64,000 nt of DNA from JAEYOM01 sp036260935 (GTDB taxonomy: Bacteria; Bacillota; Clostridia; Acetivibrionales; DTU013), in assembly GCA_036260935.1 (NCBI GenBank), contig DATALQ010000016.1, positions 1-64,000 on the forward strand, in the 5' to 3' direction. The stretch's first letter is position 1. Each line of letters begins with the position of its first letter. This document shows positions 1 to 9,006 of the stretch, piece by piece. The notes beneath the pieces are model-generated. The model ran no database searches and was not told the DNA's origin. It was given only the letters and a program-made list of their open reading frames with translations. Position numbers and translations under genes: made by a program.

Positions 1-2
1 AG

Positions 3-935
3 GAGCTTTTAAAAAACGGAGAATCGGAATTTGAAATAAAGCTTAAGCTTAGTAGGGAAAATATAGATGAAGAAATAAGGATCAACTTCAATAACGAAGA
101 GAAAAAGAAAATAAAGATAAACGAAATACCGGTAAAAAAAATAGGCGATCTGATGGGTCATCTTAATGCCGTAATATTTTCGCCCGAAGATCTGTTCATA
201 ATAAAACAGGGCCCCGCTGAAAGGAGAAGATTTATAGATATAACTCTAAGTCAGCTGAGACCCTCTTATTTTTACGACCTGCAGCAATATGCCAGGATAC
301 TGTTCCAGAGAAATAACCTGCTAAAAAGGATAACTGTCCAAAGAAGCCTTGAGGATACGCTTGAGGTTTGGGACAAGCACCTCGTTAAAACAGGCTCGCG
401 GATTATGAAAGCAAGAAGAAAGTTCATCGGGGATCTATCATTATTTGCGTCAGCAAGGCATGAAAAGCTTACGAATAATGAAGAGCAGCTGACACTTAAT
501 TATGATCCGTCATTTGATGTAAAAGACGGAGGTCAGGATGATGAAACCGAAAAAAATTTTTATTCCGCTCTCGAAAAAAACAGAGACAGTGAAATCCGCA
601 GGGGAACGACAATGTCAGGACCTCACAGGGACGATATAGATATCATACTTAACGGCGAAAGTACAAAGATCTACGGATCACAGGGACAACAAAGGACTTC
701 CGTGCTTTCTATGAAGCTTGCGGAAATCGACCTTATCAAGGAAGAAATCGGTGATTGCCCTGTACTTTTACTGGACGATGTACTGTCGGAACTTGACGAC
801 AGGAGAAAAGAATACCTGCTGGAAAGCATTAATGGATCGCAGACTTTCATAACCTGCACGGAAATGAACTTTTATAAAGGGCAAAATCCGGCTGCATCAA
901 TATTTCATATCGATAACGGCTGTATTTTATTATAA
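3..935 (+). CDS. recF: RecF DNA repair/replication ATPase, 5' end cut by window edge
   Basis: SMC-like ATPase that binds gapped DNA and helps load RecA. The frame is open from base 3, so the N-terminal part (roughly 50-60 residues, including Walker A) lies outside the window. About 310 residues are visible. The ABC-type signature region carries SGPHRDD and YGSQGQQRT, followed by the Walker B/D-loop stretch VLLLDDVLSELDDRR, all typical of RecF. It sits just upstream of remB and gyrB, the usual origin-proximal order dnaA-dnaN-recF-remB-gyrB. An ATG at 153 is internal and is not the true start. The family call is firm. Confidence 0.95.
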   Translation, partial: ELLKNGESEFEIKLKLSRENIDEEIRINFNNEEKKKIKINEIPVKKIGDLMGHLNAVIFSPEDLFIIKQGPAERRRFIDITLSQLRPSYFYDLQQYARILFQRNNLLKRITVQRSLEDTLEVWDKHLVKTGSRIMKARRKFIGDLSLFASARHEKLTNNEEQLTLNYDPSFDVKDGGQDDETEKNFYSALEKNRDSEIRRGTTMSGPHRDDIDIILNGESTKIYGSQGQQRTSVLSMKLAEIDLIKEEIGDCPVLLLDDVLSELDDRRKEYLLESINGSQTFITCTEMNFYKGQNPAASIFHIDNGCILL

Positions 936-1049
936 GAAACGAATCAAAATATTTAAGCAAACAAAAGGCAATCATTTGCACACTAATATTTTTTACGATA
1001 GAATATATAAGACAATGAAGATTTAGTTAAAGATTTACGGAGGAATTAT

Positions 1050-1319
1050 ATGTTTATTCATATCGGAGGAGATGTTGTGATCCCGATGAAGAATGTGATC
1101 GCAATACTCGATATAGAGACGACAACATTATCGAAAGATACCAAGGAATTTTTAAGGATCGCGGAAGAAGAGGGCTTTGTCGAAGCTATATCGGAAGATC
1201 TTCCAAAAACATTTATTATTACCGAAGTAGATAAGAAAAGTAAGATATATCTGTCACCTATATCATCAGTTACGCTTCATAAAAGGTCGGAATATATTGA
1301 CGGTATTTCTAATCTGTAA
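1050..1319 (+). CDS. remB: DUF370 / RemB-type regulatory protein
   Basis: A small 89-residue protein of the DUF370 family, called RemB or YaaB in Bacillus, whose paralogue RemA is a DNA-binding regulator of matrix genes. The sequence starts MFIHIGGD and contains the conserved VIAILDIE segment. It has a clear GGAGG ribosome binding site 6-10 bases before the ATG. It lies between recF and gyrB as in many Firmicutes. Whether it binds DNA in this organism cannot be seen from the sequence. Confidence 0.9.
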   Translation: MFIHIGGDVVIPMKNVIAILDIETTTLSKDTKEFLRIAEEEGFVEAISEDLPKTFIITEVDKKSKIYLSPISSVTLHKRSEYIDGISNL

Positions 1320-1358
1320 AGTCAATTTTTTCCAATGTACAAACAGCAGGAGGAAACC

Positions 1359-3284
1359 ATGGACGAGATAAACAACAAGAATGTAAAGTATGATGAAAAC
1401 CAGATACAGGTTTTGGAAGGACTGGAGGCAGTAAGGAAAAGACCTGGAATGTATATAGGAAGTACGTCCCTGAGAGGGTTACACCACCTGGTTTATGAAA
1501 TAGTCGCAAACAGCGTGGATGAAGCTCTTGCAGGCAGATGTGATGAAATCGAGGTAGTCGTCAATAAAGATAATTCGATCACTGTTACTGACAACGGCAG
1601 CGGAATACCGGTTGGCATTCACCCTAAAATGGGCATACCAACTGTAGAGGTCGTCCATACGATACTTCATGCCGGAGGAAAGTTCGGAGGAGGAGCTTAT
1701 ACAGTATCAGGAGGCTTGCATGGAGTCGGAGCATCCGTCGTTAACGCTTTATCTGAATATCTGGAGGTCCAGGTAAAAAGAGACGGAAAAATATATCAGC
1801 AAAGATATGAAAGAGGTAAGACTGTAACGCCGCTGGAGGTTATTGGAGAAGCAAGCGATACCGGAACAAGGACAACCTTTAAACCGGATTCGCAGATATT
1901 TGAAGATACCGTTTTCGATTTTGACGCAATGATCAGCAGATACAGAGAAATGGCGTTTTTGAATAAAGGAATAAAAATTAAGCTGATAGATAACAGGCCT
2001 GAAGAGAGAATTGAAAAAATGCTACACTACGAGGGCGGAATCGTATCTTTCGTGGAGTATATAAACAAAGATAAGGAAGTACTTCATGACCTGCCCATAT
2101 ATATAAGCGGAGAAAAAGATTCTTCAGTATGCGAAATAGCGATGCAATATAATGACAGGTATGTAGAAAATACCTTCAGCTATGCGAATAATATTGCGAC
2201 CACCGAGGGCGGAACACATCTGACGGGCTTCAAAACCGCAATAACAAAGGTTATAAATGACTATGCCCGGAAATACAACATGATCAAGGAAAATGATAAA
2301 AACCTTGCGGGAGAAGACGTAAGGGAAGGTCTTACTGCAATAGTAAGCGTAAAGCTGCTTGAACCTCAGTTTGAAGGACAGACCAAGACCAAGCTTGGGA
2401 ATAGCGAGATAAGAAGTCTGGTAGAAAATGTGGTTTCTGAAAAGCTGACAGACTATTTTGAAGAGAATCCATCGGTAACCAGAGTCATAATGGATAAATG
2501 CCTGATGGCATCAAGAGCAAGAGAAGCAGCAAGGAAAGCAAGGGAATTGACCAGGAGAAAATCGGCATTCGAGTCGACAACATTGCCGGGGAAATTAGCC
2601 GACTGCTCTGACAGGGATCCTGCCAATTGCGAGATATATATAGTTGAAGGAGATTCGGCAGGAGGCTCGGCAAAACAGGGTAGAGACAGAAAGACACAGG
2701 CTATATTACCGCTTTGGGGAAAAATGCTGAATGTTGAGAAATCGAGAATAGATAAGGTTTATGAAAATGAGAAACTGCTGCCGGTAATAACGGCATTGGG
2801 AGCAGGTATCGGGCAGGACTTTGATACTTCCAAACTTAGGTACGACAGAATCATAATAATGGCCGATGCAGATGTTGACGGCGCTCACATAAGGACTTTA
2901 CTGCTAACTTTCTTTTACAGGTATATGAAACCGCTTGTTGAGGAAGGGCATGTTTATATTGCAAGACCGCCCCTATTTAAGGTTTACAAAGGAAAAGAAG
3001 AATTTTATGCCTTTACTGATAAGGAAGTAGAAGATATTCAGAAAAGAATGAGCTGGAAGAAGGAAGACTGCGACATTCAGAGATATAAAGGTTTGGGAGA
3101 AATGAGTTCAGAACAGCTCTGGGAAACGACGATGAACCCTGAGACAAGAACCATGCTCAAGGTAGAATTGGATGATGCTGTTGCAGCAGATGAAATATTC
3201 ACTATACTGATGGGCGATAAAGTAGAACCAAGGAAGGATTTTATACAGGAAAACGCCAAGTATGTTACGAACCTGGACGTATAA
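1359..3284 (+). CDS. gyrB: DNA gyrase subunit B
   Basis: The ATPase subunit of DNA gyrase, which introduces negative supercoils together with GyrA. An earlier in-frame ATG at 1335 exists, but the CAGGAGG ribosome binding site lies inside that extension and is correctly spaced for the ATG at 1359, giving 641 residues. The GHKL ATPase domain is N-terminal (VRKRPGMYIG, then the VTDNGSGIP box). The Toprim region has EGDSAGGSAKQGRDRK and MADADVDGAHI. The C-terminal tail has QRYKGLGEMSSEQLWETTM. Length is normal for a Gram-positive GyrB. gyrA is not in the window. A strong terminator follows at 3385. Confidence 0.97.
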   Translation: MDEINNKNVKYDENQIQVLEGLEAVRKRPGMYIGSTSLRGLHHLVYEIVANSVDEALAGRCDEIEVVVNKDNSITVTDNGSGIPVGIHPKMGIPTVEVVHTILHAGGKFGGGAYTVSGGLHGVGASVVNALSEYLEVQVKRDGKIYQQRYERGKTVTPLEVIGEASDTGTRTTFKPDSQIFEDTVFDFDAMISRYREMAFLNKGIKIKLIDNRPEERIEKMLHYEGGIVSFVEYINKDKEVLHDLPIYISGEKDSSVCEIAMQYNDRYVENTFSYANNIATTEGGTHLTGFKTAITKVINDYARKYNMIKENDKNLAGEDVREGLTAIVSVKLLEPQFEGQTKTKLGNSEIRSLVENVVSEKLTDYFEENPSVTRVIMDKCLMASRAREAARKARELTRRKSAFESTTLPGKLADCSDRDPANCEIYIVEGDSAGGSAKQGRDRKTQAILPLWGKMLNVEKSRIDKVYENEKLLPVITALGAGIGQDFDTSKLRYDRIIIMADADVDGAHIRTLLLTFFYRYMKPLVEEGHVYIARPPLFKVYKGKEEFYAFTDKEVEDIQKRMSWKKEDCDIQRYKGLGEMSSEQLWETTMNPETRTMLKVELDDAVAADEIFTILMGDKVEPRKDFIQENAKYVTNLDV

Positions 3285-3338
3285 TTTTTTTCCTCATGGT
3301 TTGTTGGCCATCGGCTTATTGAATCGAATCGATTGAAA

Positions 3339-3354
3339 TGTTTCACGTGAAACA
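3339..3354. promoter_or_regulatory. parS centromere site 1
   Basis: The 16-base palindrome TGTTTCACGTGAAACA, identical to the widely conserved bacterial parS sequence bound by ParB. It lies between gyrB and the soj-parB operon. A second identical copy lies just downstream of parB at 5371. Confidence 0.95.
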
Positions 3355-3384
3355 TTTTCCTGTAATATAGAATACATGCGGTTT

Positions 3385-3412
3385 GGAGGCTAATTAGCCT
3401 CCTTTATTTTTG
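3385..3412 (+). terminator. Intrinsic terminator after gyrB
   Basis: A perfect 7-base-pair stem GGAGGCT/AGCCTCC with the tetraloop AATT, followed by a T-rich run (TTTATTTTTG). Confidence 0.85.
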
Positions 3413-3491
3413 CTTTAAGAATCAATGTTATTTTTGACTTTGAGCTATTAATATTGCATATGGCATTTGAAAGAAGGCTAAATGTCATGTG

Positions 3492-3518
3492 TTGCATTTT
3501 ATCACTTTATGTTATAAT
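3492..3518 (+). promoter_or_regulatory. Likely sigma-A promoter for soj-parB
   Basis: A perfect -10 TATAAT at 3513 preceded by TGn (extended -10). A TTGCAT lies 15 bases upstream as a weak -35. The start of soj is about 95 bases downstream. The rest of the 3285-3614 gap holds the gyrB terminator and parS site 1. Confidence 0.6.
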
Positions 3519-3614
3519 TAGAACGGGCTTAGCGAATGGAGATATATAAATAGAAAATATTCGTTATACCGGAGCTTAATGCTCTATTTTATTGTAATGT
3601 GAGGAGTGAAACTA

Positions 3615-4391
3615 TTGGCCAAGGTAATCGCGATCGCTAATCAGAAAGGCGGAGTAGGTAAAACTACGACTGCTGTAAATTTAAGTTCCTGCCTTGCGCA
3701 TAAGGGCAAAAAAGTAGTGATTATCGATATCGACCCCCAGGGAAACACGACAAGCGGACTTGGGATCGATAAAAAGGTCATAGATAAATCCATATACGAA
3801 GTTATCATTAACGATGTAAACATTGAAAATGCCCTAATGAAGACAGCGGTCGAGAATCTTTATATATGCCCTTCCAATATTCAACTCGTAGGAGCAGAAG
3901 TAGAGCTGGTATCGGTAATTTCAAGAGAAACCAGAATGAAAGCTGCAATAGAGGAAATAAGGAAGAAGTATGACTATATTTTGATTGACTGCCCGCCATC
4001 ACTGGGACTCCTTACTTTAAATGCGCTGACTGCGGCAGATACGATACTGGTGCCGATACAATGCGAGTATTATGCGCTTGAAGGCTTGAGCCAGCTTATG
4101 AATACCGTCAAACTGGTACAGAGACACCTAAATCCTTCACTCGACGTCGAGGGCGTTGTGTTGACAATGTTCGATGCGCGTACAAATCTTTCGATACAGG
4201 TAGTTGAAGATGTTAAGAAATACTTCAGAAATAAGGTGTACCGGACGGTAATACCCAGGAATGTACGGCTGAGCGAAGCTCCAAGCTTTGGCCTGCCTAT
4301 CATATTATACGATCCGAAGTCCAAGGGAGCGGAATGTTATCTTGAGTTAGCACAGGAAGTTATAGATTATTCTCAGGAGGCAAGCAGGTAA
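3615..4391 (+). CDS. soj: ParA/Soj chromosome partitioning ATPase
   Basis: A Walker-type ATPase that works with ParB and parS in origin segregation and in control of DnaA. The deviant Walker A motif KGGVGKTT lies at about residues 11-18, and DYILIDCPPSLGLLTLNAL forms the Walker B region. I choose the TTG at 3615: GAGGAG at 3601-3606 is 8 bases upstream, while the GTG at 3606 overlaps it. This gives 258 residues beginning (M)AKVIAIANQKGG, as in other Soj proteins. It is followed 2 bases later by parB and flanked by two parS sites. Confidence 0.95.
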   Translation: MAKVIAIANQKGGVGKTTTAVNLSSCLAHKGKKVVIIDIDPQGNTTSGLGIDKKVIDKSIYEVIINDVNIENALMKTAVENLYICPSNIQLVGAEVELVSVISRETRMKAAIEEIRKKYDYILIDCPPSLGLLTLNALTAADTILVPIQCEYYALEGLSQLMNTVKLVQRHLNPSLDVEGVVLTMFDARTNLSIQVVEDVKKYFRNKVYRTVIPRNVRLSEAPSFGLPIILYDPKSKGAECYLELAQEVIDYSQEASR

Positions 4392-4393
4392 TT

Positions 4394-5239
4394 ATGAAAA
4401 AAGGATTGGGAAAGGGACTTGGAGCCCTGATATCTTCTGCAGAAACCGATGATTCCGGCGTAAGGGAATTGAAAATAACCGATATAGAACCCAACATCAG
4501 CCAACCTCGTAAATATTTTAACGATGAAAAGCTCTCTCAACTGGCGGAATCAATAAAGCAGCACGGAGTTGTGCAGCCGTTGATAGTACAGCGTGACGGA
4601 GACACGTACAGAATTGTTGCAGGTGAAAGGCGCTGGCGCGCATCAAGGCTTGCAGGACTTCAGACCGTGCCTGCAATCGTAAGAGACCTGTCAAACAAGC
4701 AGGTAATGGAGATTGCGCTGATAGAAAATTTACAGCGTGAAGATCTTAACCCCATCGAAGAAGCAGAAGCATACGAAAAGCTTATAAGCGAGTTTGAAAT
4801 GACGCAGGAGGAAATATCGGCAACAGTAGGTAAAAGCAGACCTGCGATTGCTAATTCTCTTAGACTGCTTTCTCTTCAGGAAAAGATAAAAACCAGACTG
4901 ATCGATGGCGAAATAACGAGAGGCCATGCAAGAGCGATATTGACAATTGGTGATGCCATACTGCAGATTAAAGCAGTCGATGAAATAATTAAGAAAGACT
5001 TGAATGTACGCGATACCGAATTGCTGGTCAAACGGCTGGTAAAACAAAAGACGATAAAAAAGAAAGAAACGTCCGATGTGGAATATCGCGCTATAGAAGA
5101 GAGATTCAGAGAAGTGTTCGGAACCAAAGTCAAAATAATGAATAATAAGAAAAATGGGAAAATACTGATCGAGTATTATTCATTGGATGAGTTGGACAGG
5201 ATTATATCATTAGTGGAAAAATTGGAAAAACAGTCCTAA
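4394..5239 (+). CDS. parB: ParB/Spo0J chromosome partitioning protein
   Basis: A DNA-binding CTPase that loads at parS and spreads as a clamp. The protein has 281 residues. The N-terminal GKGLGALIS peptide stimulates ParA in homologues. The GERRWRASRLAGL box is the CTP-binding motif. A helix-turn-helix follows around TQEEISATVGKSRPAIANS, and the C-terminal end is a dimerisation segment. The AGGAGG ribosome binding site lies inside the end of soj, which suggests translational coupling. Confidence 0.96.
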   Translation: MKKGLGKGLGALISSAETDDSGVRELKITDIEPNISQPRKYFNDEKLSQLAESIKQHGVVQPLIVQRDGDTYRIVAGERRWRASRLAGLQTVPAIVRDLSNKQVMEIALIENLQREDLNPIEEAEAYEKLISEFEMTQEEISATVGKSRPAIANSLRLLSLQEKIKTRLIDGEITRGHARAILTIGDAILQIKAVDEIIKKDLNVRDTELLVKRLVKQKTIKKKETSDVEYRAIEERFREVFGTKVKIMNNKKNGKILIEYYSLDELDRIISLVEKLEKQS

Positions 5240-5370
5240 AAATAGTCACCTCACAGGATGACATTAAAGGCGTTTTCTGATGCGTGGCAATATAATTTCA
5301 TTATTAAGCAATAAAGGTTCTTAAAAAGGAAAATAGACTCGTTTATGAACGTGGAGCTGAAAATGAAAAA

Positions 5371-5386
5371 TGTTTCACGTGAAACA
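5371..5386. promoter_or_regulatory. parS centromere site 2
   Basis: A second perfect TGTTTCACGTGAAACA palindrome in the 195-base gap between parB and the DUF4446 gene. Together with the copy at 3339 it brackets soj-parB. Confidence 0.95.
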
Positions 5387-5434
5387 AAGTCTTGTGATAA
5401 GGATATCGAAGGCAATTAAGAAGGAGAAACGATT

Positions 5435-5953
5435 ATGGAAGATTTGTTTGGAATTTCGTATGAATGGCTTATATTGATCGGGGCCAATTTCTTTATTATA
5501 TTGATACTTTTCATAATGAACTTGTCGAACAGGTCCAAAATAAAGAAATTGAAATCCAAGTACAACAAATTTATGAACGGTCTTAGCGGAGCCAGTATAG
5601 AAGATGTGTTAAATGACTGCATAGACAAGGTAAACGGTATTGTCGACAAAAACAAGGACCTTGAGTATCAACTGAACACAATAAGAAGGAATATGTACTA
5701 CTGTGTACAGAAGGTAGGGGTCATCCGTTATAATGCTTTCGATAACGTTGGAAGCGACCTTAGCTTTTCGATTGCGCTGCTCGATAATAATGATGATGGA
5801 CTTGTCATCAGCAGCTTGTATTCCAGGGACAGCTCATCAACATACGCGAAGCCTGTTACGGGCGGCAAATCAAAATATGCGCTTTCTGCCGAGGAAATAA
5901 AAGCTATTGACACTGCCAGGAAGACGCACACATCAAACAGCTATTCCGAGTGA
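5435..5953 (+). CDS. DUF4446 family membrane-anchored protein
   Basis: A 172-residue protein with one N-terminal membrane segment (about residues 10-30). It is followed by a basic linker and a soluble domain carrying YNAFDNVGSDLSFSIALLD and DNNDDGLVISSLYSR, which I recognise as DUF4446. Members commonly lie beside parAB in Clostridia. The function is unknown. The ribosome binding site AAGGAGA is well placed. It is followed after 24 bases by a coiled-coil/TPR protein and probably shares a transcript with it. Confidence 0.8.
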   Translation: MEDLFGISYEWLILIGANFFIILILFIMNLSNRSKIKKLKSKYNKFMNGLSGASIEDVLNDCIDKVNGIVDKNKDLEYQLNTIRRNMYYCVQKVGVIRYNAFDNVGSDLSFSIALLDNNDDGLVISSLYSRDSSSTYAKPVTGGKSKYALSAEEIKAIDTARKTHTSNSYSE

Positions 5954-5977
5954 TAGAAAATCTTAGGGGATGAACTT

Positions 5978-6706
5978 ATGAGTGAAAATAAAAAATCCAA
6001 CGTATGGCTCTATGCGGTCATACTTTTTACGAGCGCTTTTATTGTGCTTTTATTTGCCGGACTGAGTCAGATAAAGATGAATAAAAATCTGAGCAATTAT
6101 AGAAGCCAGGTGAATACTACCGAAAGTGAAAAGAATAAGTATCAGCAGAATTTTTCAAGCGCACAGGAAATGAATAAAAAATTGAATGAACAAATAAGCG
6201 CTCTTGAAAATGAAACTTCGGTATTAAAAAATGTCATCAGTAATTTAAATAATGATAAAACATTGCAGGAAGCTGCAAATCAGAGGAAAGACCAAGTCGA
6301 AGAAAACTTTCACAATGTTTTGTCGGTATATCTGAAGGGTAATGTGGTTGAAGCTGCCGGATTGCTATCATCGGTAGATTACAGCTTCCTTACGGGAAAG
6401 GATCTGGAGGCTTTTAATGCATTGGATCAGAAGGTAAGGAGTGAAGCCGGCGAAGTACTGTTCGAAGAAGGCTACGCAGCATATAATCACAAAAAGTATC
6501 CTGAAGCTGCAGCAAAGCTTGGACAGTCGTTTGGATACGCTAAAAAAGAGGCATTCTCGGATAAATGCCTTTATTATCTTGCCTGGGCCGAGAAGAAGAC
6601 CGGGAATTTAACGGGCGCCGTAGAATATATGAAGCAGCTCGTTCAGGAATACTCTGAAAGCAGATATTTAAGAAGTGCAAAAAGTTTTATAAATAGATAT
6701 AGTTAA
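5978..6706 (+). CDS. Membrane-anchored coiled-coil protein with C-terminal TPR-like region
   Basis: A 242-residue protein of unknown function. A single membrane helix lies at about residues 10-30. A strongly charged coiled coil follows (about 35-100; Glu/Lys/Asn/Gln-rich). The C-terminal part resembles tetratricopeptide repeats (LFEEGYAAYNHKKYPEAAAKL and LAWAEKKTGNLTGAVEYMKQL, ending QEYSESRYLRSAKSF), as in the YbgF/CpoB C-terminal domain. It is probably an extracytoplasmic scaffold. It lies just upstream of serS. Confidence 0.7.
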   Translation: MSENKKSNVWLYAVILFTSAFIVLLFAGLSQIKMNKNLSNYRSQVNTTESEKNKYQQNFSSAQEMNKKLNEQISALENETSVLKNVISNLNNDKTLQEAANQRKDQVEENFHNVLSVYLKGNVVEAAGLLSSVDYSFLTGKDLEAFNALDQKVRSEAGEVLFEEGYAAYNHKKYPEAAAKLGQSFGYAKKEAFSDKCLYYLAWAEKKTGNLTGAVEYMKQLVQEYSESRYLRSAKSFINRYS

Positions 6707-6780
6707 GGGAAAGTTGAACAATGGGTGGTATTATAATGATTTTACCATAAGATGACTATAATAGCGGGGAGAATATATAA

Positions 6781-8052
6781 ATGCTGGACATAAAACAACT
6801 ACGCAGTAATCCTGAGCTTTTGCAGAGGGCATTGCTCAAAAGCAAAGGGAAATTCAATATTGACGGATTTATGGCTTTGGATGTAAAAAGGCGCGAATTG
6901 ATTTTTAAAACGGAGCAGATGAAGAGTAAGCAGAATGCAGACTCTAAACTGATCCCTCAATATAAAAAGGAAGGGAAAGACGTCACATCTCTGATGGAGG
7001 AGATGAAAGCTCTTTCAAATGATGTAAAGGAACTCGATCAGCAGATAAAAGAAGTGGACGATCAGATTGCAGCGCTTGTTATGACTATCCCGAACGTGCC
7101 TAACGAAAGCGTTCCAACGGGAGACAGCGATGCAGACAATCAGGAAGTCAGAAAGTGGGGCACACCGGTTAAATTTGATTTCGAACCAAAGGCTCACTGG
7201 GACATAGGCGAAGCCCTGGACATACTGGACTTTTCCACTGCAGCAAAGGTTACCGGCGCAAGATTTACATTTTATAAGGGCGCGGGCGCAAGACTCGAGC
7301 GTGCGCTTATGAATTTCATGCTTGATCTTCACACCCTGAAACATGGATATAAGGAGATTTTCCCGCCGTTCATGGTGCATCGCAATAGCATGGTCGGTAC
7401 CGGACAGCTTCCGAAGTTTGAGGAAGACGCTTTCAAAGTGGCAAACACTGAATACTTCCTGATACCCACGGCAGAAGTACCGGTCACAAACATGTACAGG
7501 GAACAAATACTGGACGTAAAGGATCTTCCCATAATGCATACTGCATATTCGGCCTGTTTCAGGGCTGAAGCGGGTTCTGCCGGGCGGGATACCAGAGGCT
7601 TGATACGCCAGCACCAGTTCAACAAGGTGGAGCTTGTCAAGTTTACAACCCCCGAGACCTCCTACGAAGAACTCGAAAAGCTTACCAATGATGCCGAAGA
7701 AGTGCTTCAGCAGCTCGGGCTTGCTTACAGGGTAGTCAGGCTCTGCATCGGAGACCTGGGATTTTCCTCGGCTATGACATATGATATTGAAGTATGGATG
7801 CCCAGCTACAACAGATATGTTGAGATCTCATCCTGCAGTAATTTTGAGTCCTTCCAGGCAAGGCGGGCTGATATAAAATTCAGGAGGGGACCCAACGAAA
7901 AGCCGGAATTGGTTCATACCCTGAACGGTTCGGGTGTCGCAATCGGCAGGACGACTGCCTGCATTCTGGAAACCTACCAGCAGCCAGACGGTTCTGTAAT
8001 CGTTCCGGAAGTATTGAGAAAATATATGGGCGGCATTGAAGTTATAAAATAA
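6781..8052 (+). CDS. serS: Seryl-tRNA synthetase
   Basis: A class II aminoacyl-tRNA synthetase that charges tRNA-Ser. The protein has 423 residues, normal for the family. The N-terminal helical arm (about residues 30-105) recognises the long variable arm of tRNA-Ser. Motif 2 is visible as FRAEAGSAGRDTRGLIRQHQF and motif 3 as GSGVAIGRTTACILE. TAEVPVTNMY is the serine-pocket loop. No T-box leader fits in the 74-base gap upstream. Two tRNA-Ser genes follow 210 bases downstream, a fitting functional cluster. Confidence 0.97.
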   Translation: MLDIKQLRSNPELLQRALLKSKGKFNIDGFMALDVKRRELIFKTEQMKSKQNADSKLIPQYKKEGKDVTSLMEEMKALSNDVKELDQQIKEVDDQIAALVMTIPNVPNESVPTGDSDADNQEVRKWGTPVKFDFEPKAHWDIGEALDILDFSTAAKVTGARFTFYKGAGARLERALMNFMLDLHTLKHGYKEIFPPFMVHRNSMVGTGQLPKFEEDAFKVANTEYFLIPTAEVPVTNMYREQILDVKDLPIMHTAYSACFRAEAGSAGRDTRGLIRQHQFNKVELVKFTTPETSYEELEKLTNDAEEVLQQLGLAYRVVRLCIGDLGFSSAMTYDIEVWMPSYNRYVEISSCSNFESFQARRADIKFRRGPNEKPELVHTLNGSGVAIGRTTACILETYQQPDGSVIVPEVLRKYMGGIEVIK

Positions 8053-8207
8053 AATGCTTGCACGTATAAACTGATGGGCCGGATGGGGCATGTCCCTTAT
8101 CCGGTCTGTGCAGAAGATAGCCGGTACCTTGAACAATGAACCTTCGACAACTCCGGAACAGTCCCGTTACGTGCTTCAGTACCCCAGAATGTTACAGAAT
8201 CAAGGTG

Positions 8208-8236
8208 TTGACAAAGCAGCGGGCATATAGTAGAAT
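8208..8236 (+). promoter_or_regulatory. Strong promoter for the tRNA-Ser pair
   Basis: TTGACA, a 17-base spacer and TAGAAT, 26 bases upstream of the first tRNA-Ser gene. The rest of the gap after serS contains an imperfect hairpin (around 8074-8105) without a T-run. Confidence 0.85.
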
Positions 8237-8261
8237 AATGTACGTCGCTCGATTAAGGCAT

Positions 8262-8352
8262 GGAGAGATGGTCGAGTTGGTTTAAGGCACCGGTCTTGAA
8301 AACCGGCGTAGTCGCAAGGCTACCGTGAGTTCGAATCTCACTCTCTCCGCCA
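8262..8352 (+). tRNA. tRNA-Ser (anticodon TGA)
   Basis: A 91-base class II tRNA. The acceptor stem is GGAGAGA/TCTCTCC. The anticodon stem CCGGT/ACCGG encloses the loop CTTGAAA with anticodon TGA. It has a long variable arm (TAGTCGCAAGGCTA), a TTCGAAT T-loop, discriminator G and an encoded CCA. Confidence 0.97.
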
Positions 8353-8393
8353 GAGCACTACACAAAATCATATAAGTTTTGATTTTCGAACTT

Positions 8394-8485
8394 GGAGAAG
8401 TACCCAAGCAGGTCGAAGGGGACGGTTTGCTAAACCGTTAGTAGGGGCAACTCTAGCTGGGGTTCGAATCCCCACTTCTCCGCCA
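8394..8485 (+). tRNA. tRNA-Ser (anticodon GCT)
   Basis: A 92-base class II tRNA. The acceptor stem is GGAGAAG/CTTCTCC. The anticodon stem ACGGT/ACCGT has the loop TTGCTAA (anticodon GCT). A long variable arm and a GGTTCGAATCC T-arm are present and CCA is encoded. It lies 41 bases after the first tRNA-Ser and is likely co-transcribed. Confidence 0.97.
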
Positions 8486-8492
8486 TATTTGT

Positions 8493-8530
8493 CTGAAAAG
8501 CCTTGCGTAGCAAGGCTTTTCAGCGTTTTA
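8493..8530 (+). terminator. Terminator of the tRNA-Ser operon
   Basis: A perfect 14-base-pair stem CTGAAAAGCCTTGC/GCAAGGCTTTTCAG with a 3-base loop, followed by CGTTTTA. Confidence 0.85.
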
Positions 8531-8649
8531 AGGGATATTTTTTTGTGCGTTTGCGGGAGTTTTTTTAGAACAAAAAAGAGAGCATTAAGGGTATCAACCC
8601 TATATTGCTTCTATCAATTTCCTTTGAGCTTTATATAGCTTTCGGGAGT

Positions 8650-9006
8650 TTAAACATTTGATATTGTTACATCGCGATAATTGATAATAAGCTCTGCTCT
8701 TGATTTAACCCTTAACTTTCGATATATTCCGCTCATATGTGAATTGGCTGTGGAATATTTGATCGACAGGCGCTTTGCCGACTCCTTCAGCGTATAACCC
8801 TCCAATAGCTGGAGGTATACGTCATACTCCCTGGGGGTTAATCTTGAGATCAATTCCCGTTTTTCATTTTCCGCTAACATATTTCTTCTCTCGGGTAAAG
8901 AAGAGTAATAGTCGGTCTCATTGCTGATAAAATTGACGAGGGTATCCTTTATTGTCTGCCTTTTTGCGGAAGTCAATACTTTTTTCATTTTATCTAAGAA
9001 AGCCAT
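8650..9006 (-). CDS. Small LuxR-type HTH regulator
   Basis: A 118-residue protein. I start it at the minus-strand ATG at 9006 because AAGGAGAGGG precedes it, although the frame extends 11 codons further. The C-terminal half is a LuxR/GerE helix-turn-helix (LTPREYDVYLQLLEGYTLKE, then STANSHMSGIYRKL). The N-terminal half is short and charged with no receiver or membrane segment. Its HTH closely resembles that at the end of the divergently transcribed membrane regulator at 9404 (GYT, YRKL and the SR-EL-I ending are shared). It may be a stripped paralogue or partner. Target genes are unknown. Confidence 0.8.
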   Translation of the reverse strand: MAFLDKMKKVLTSAKRQTIKDTLVNFISNETDYYSSLPERRNMLAENEKRELISRLTPREYDVYLQLLEGYTLKESAKRLSIKYSTANSHMSGIYRKLRVKSRAELIINYRDVTISNV

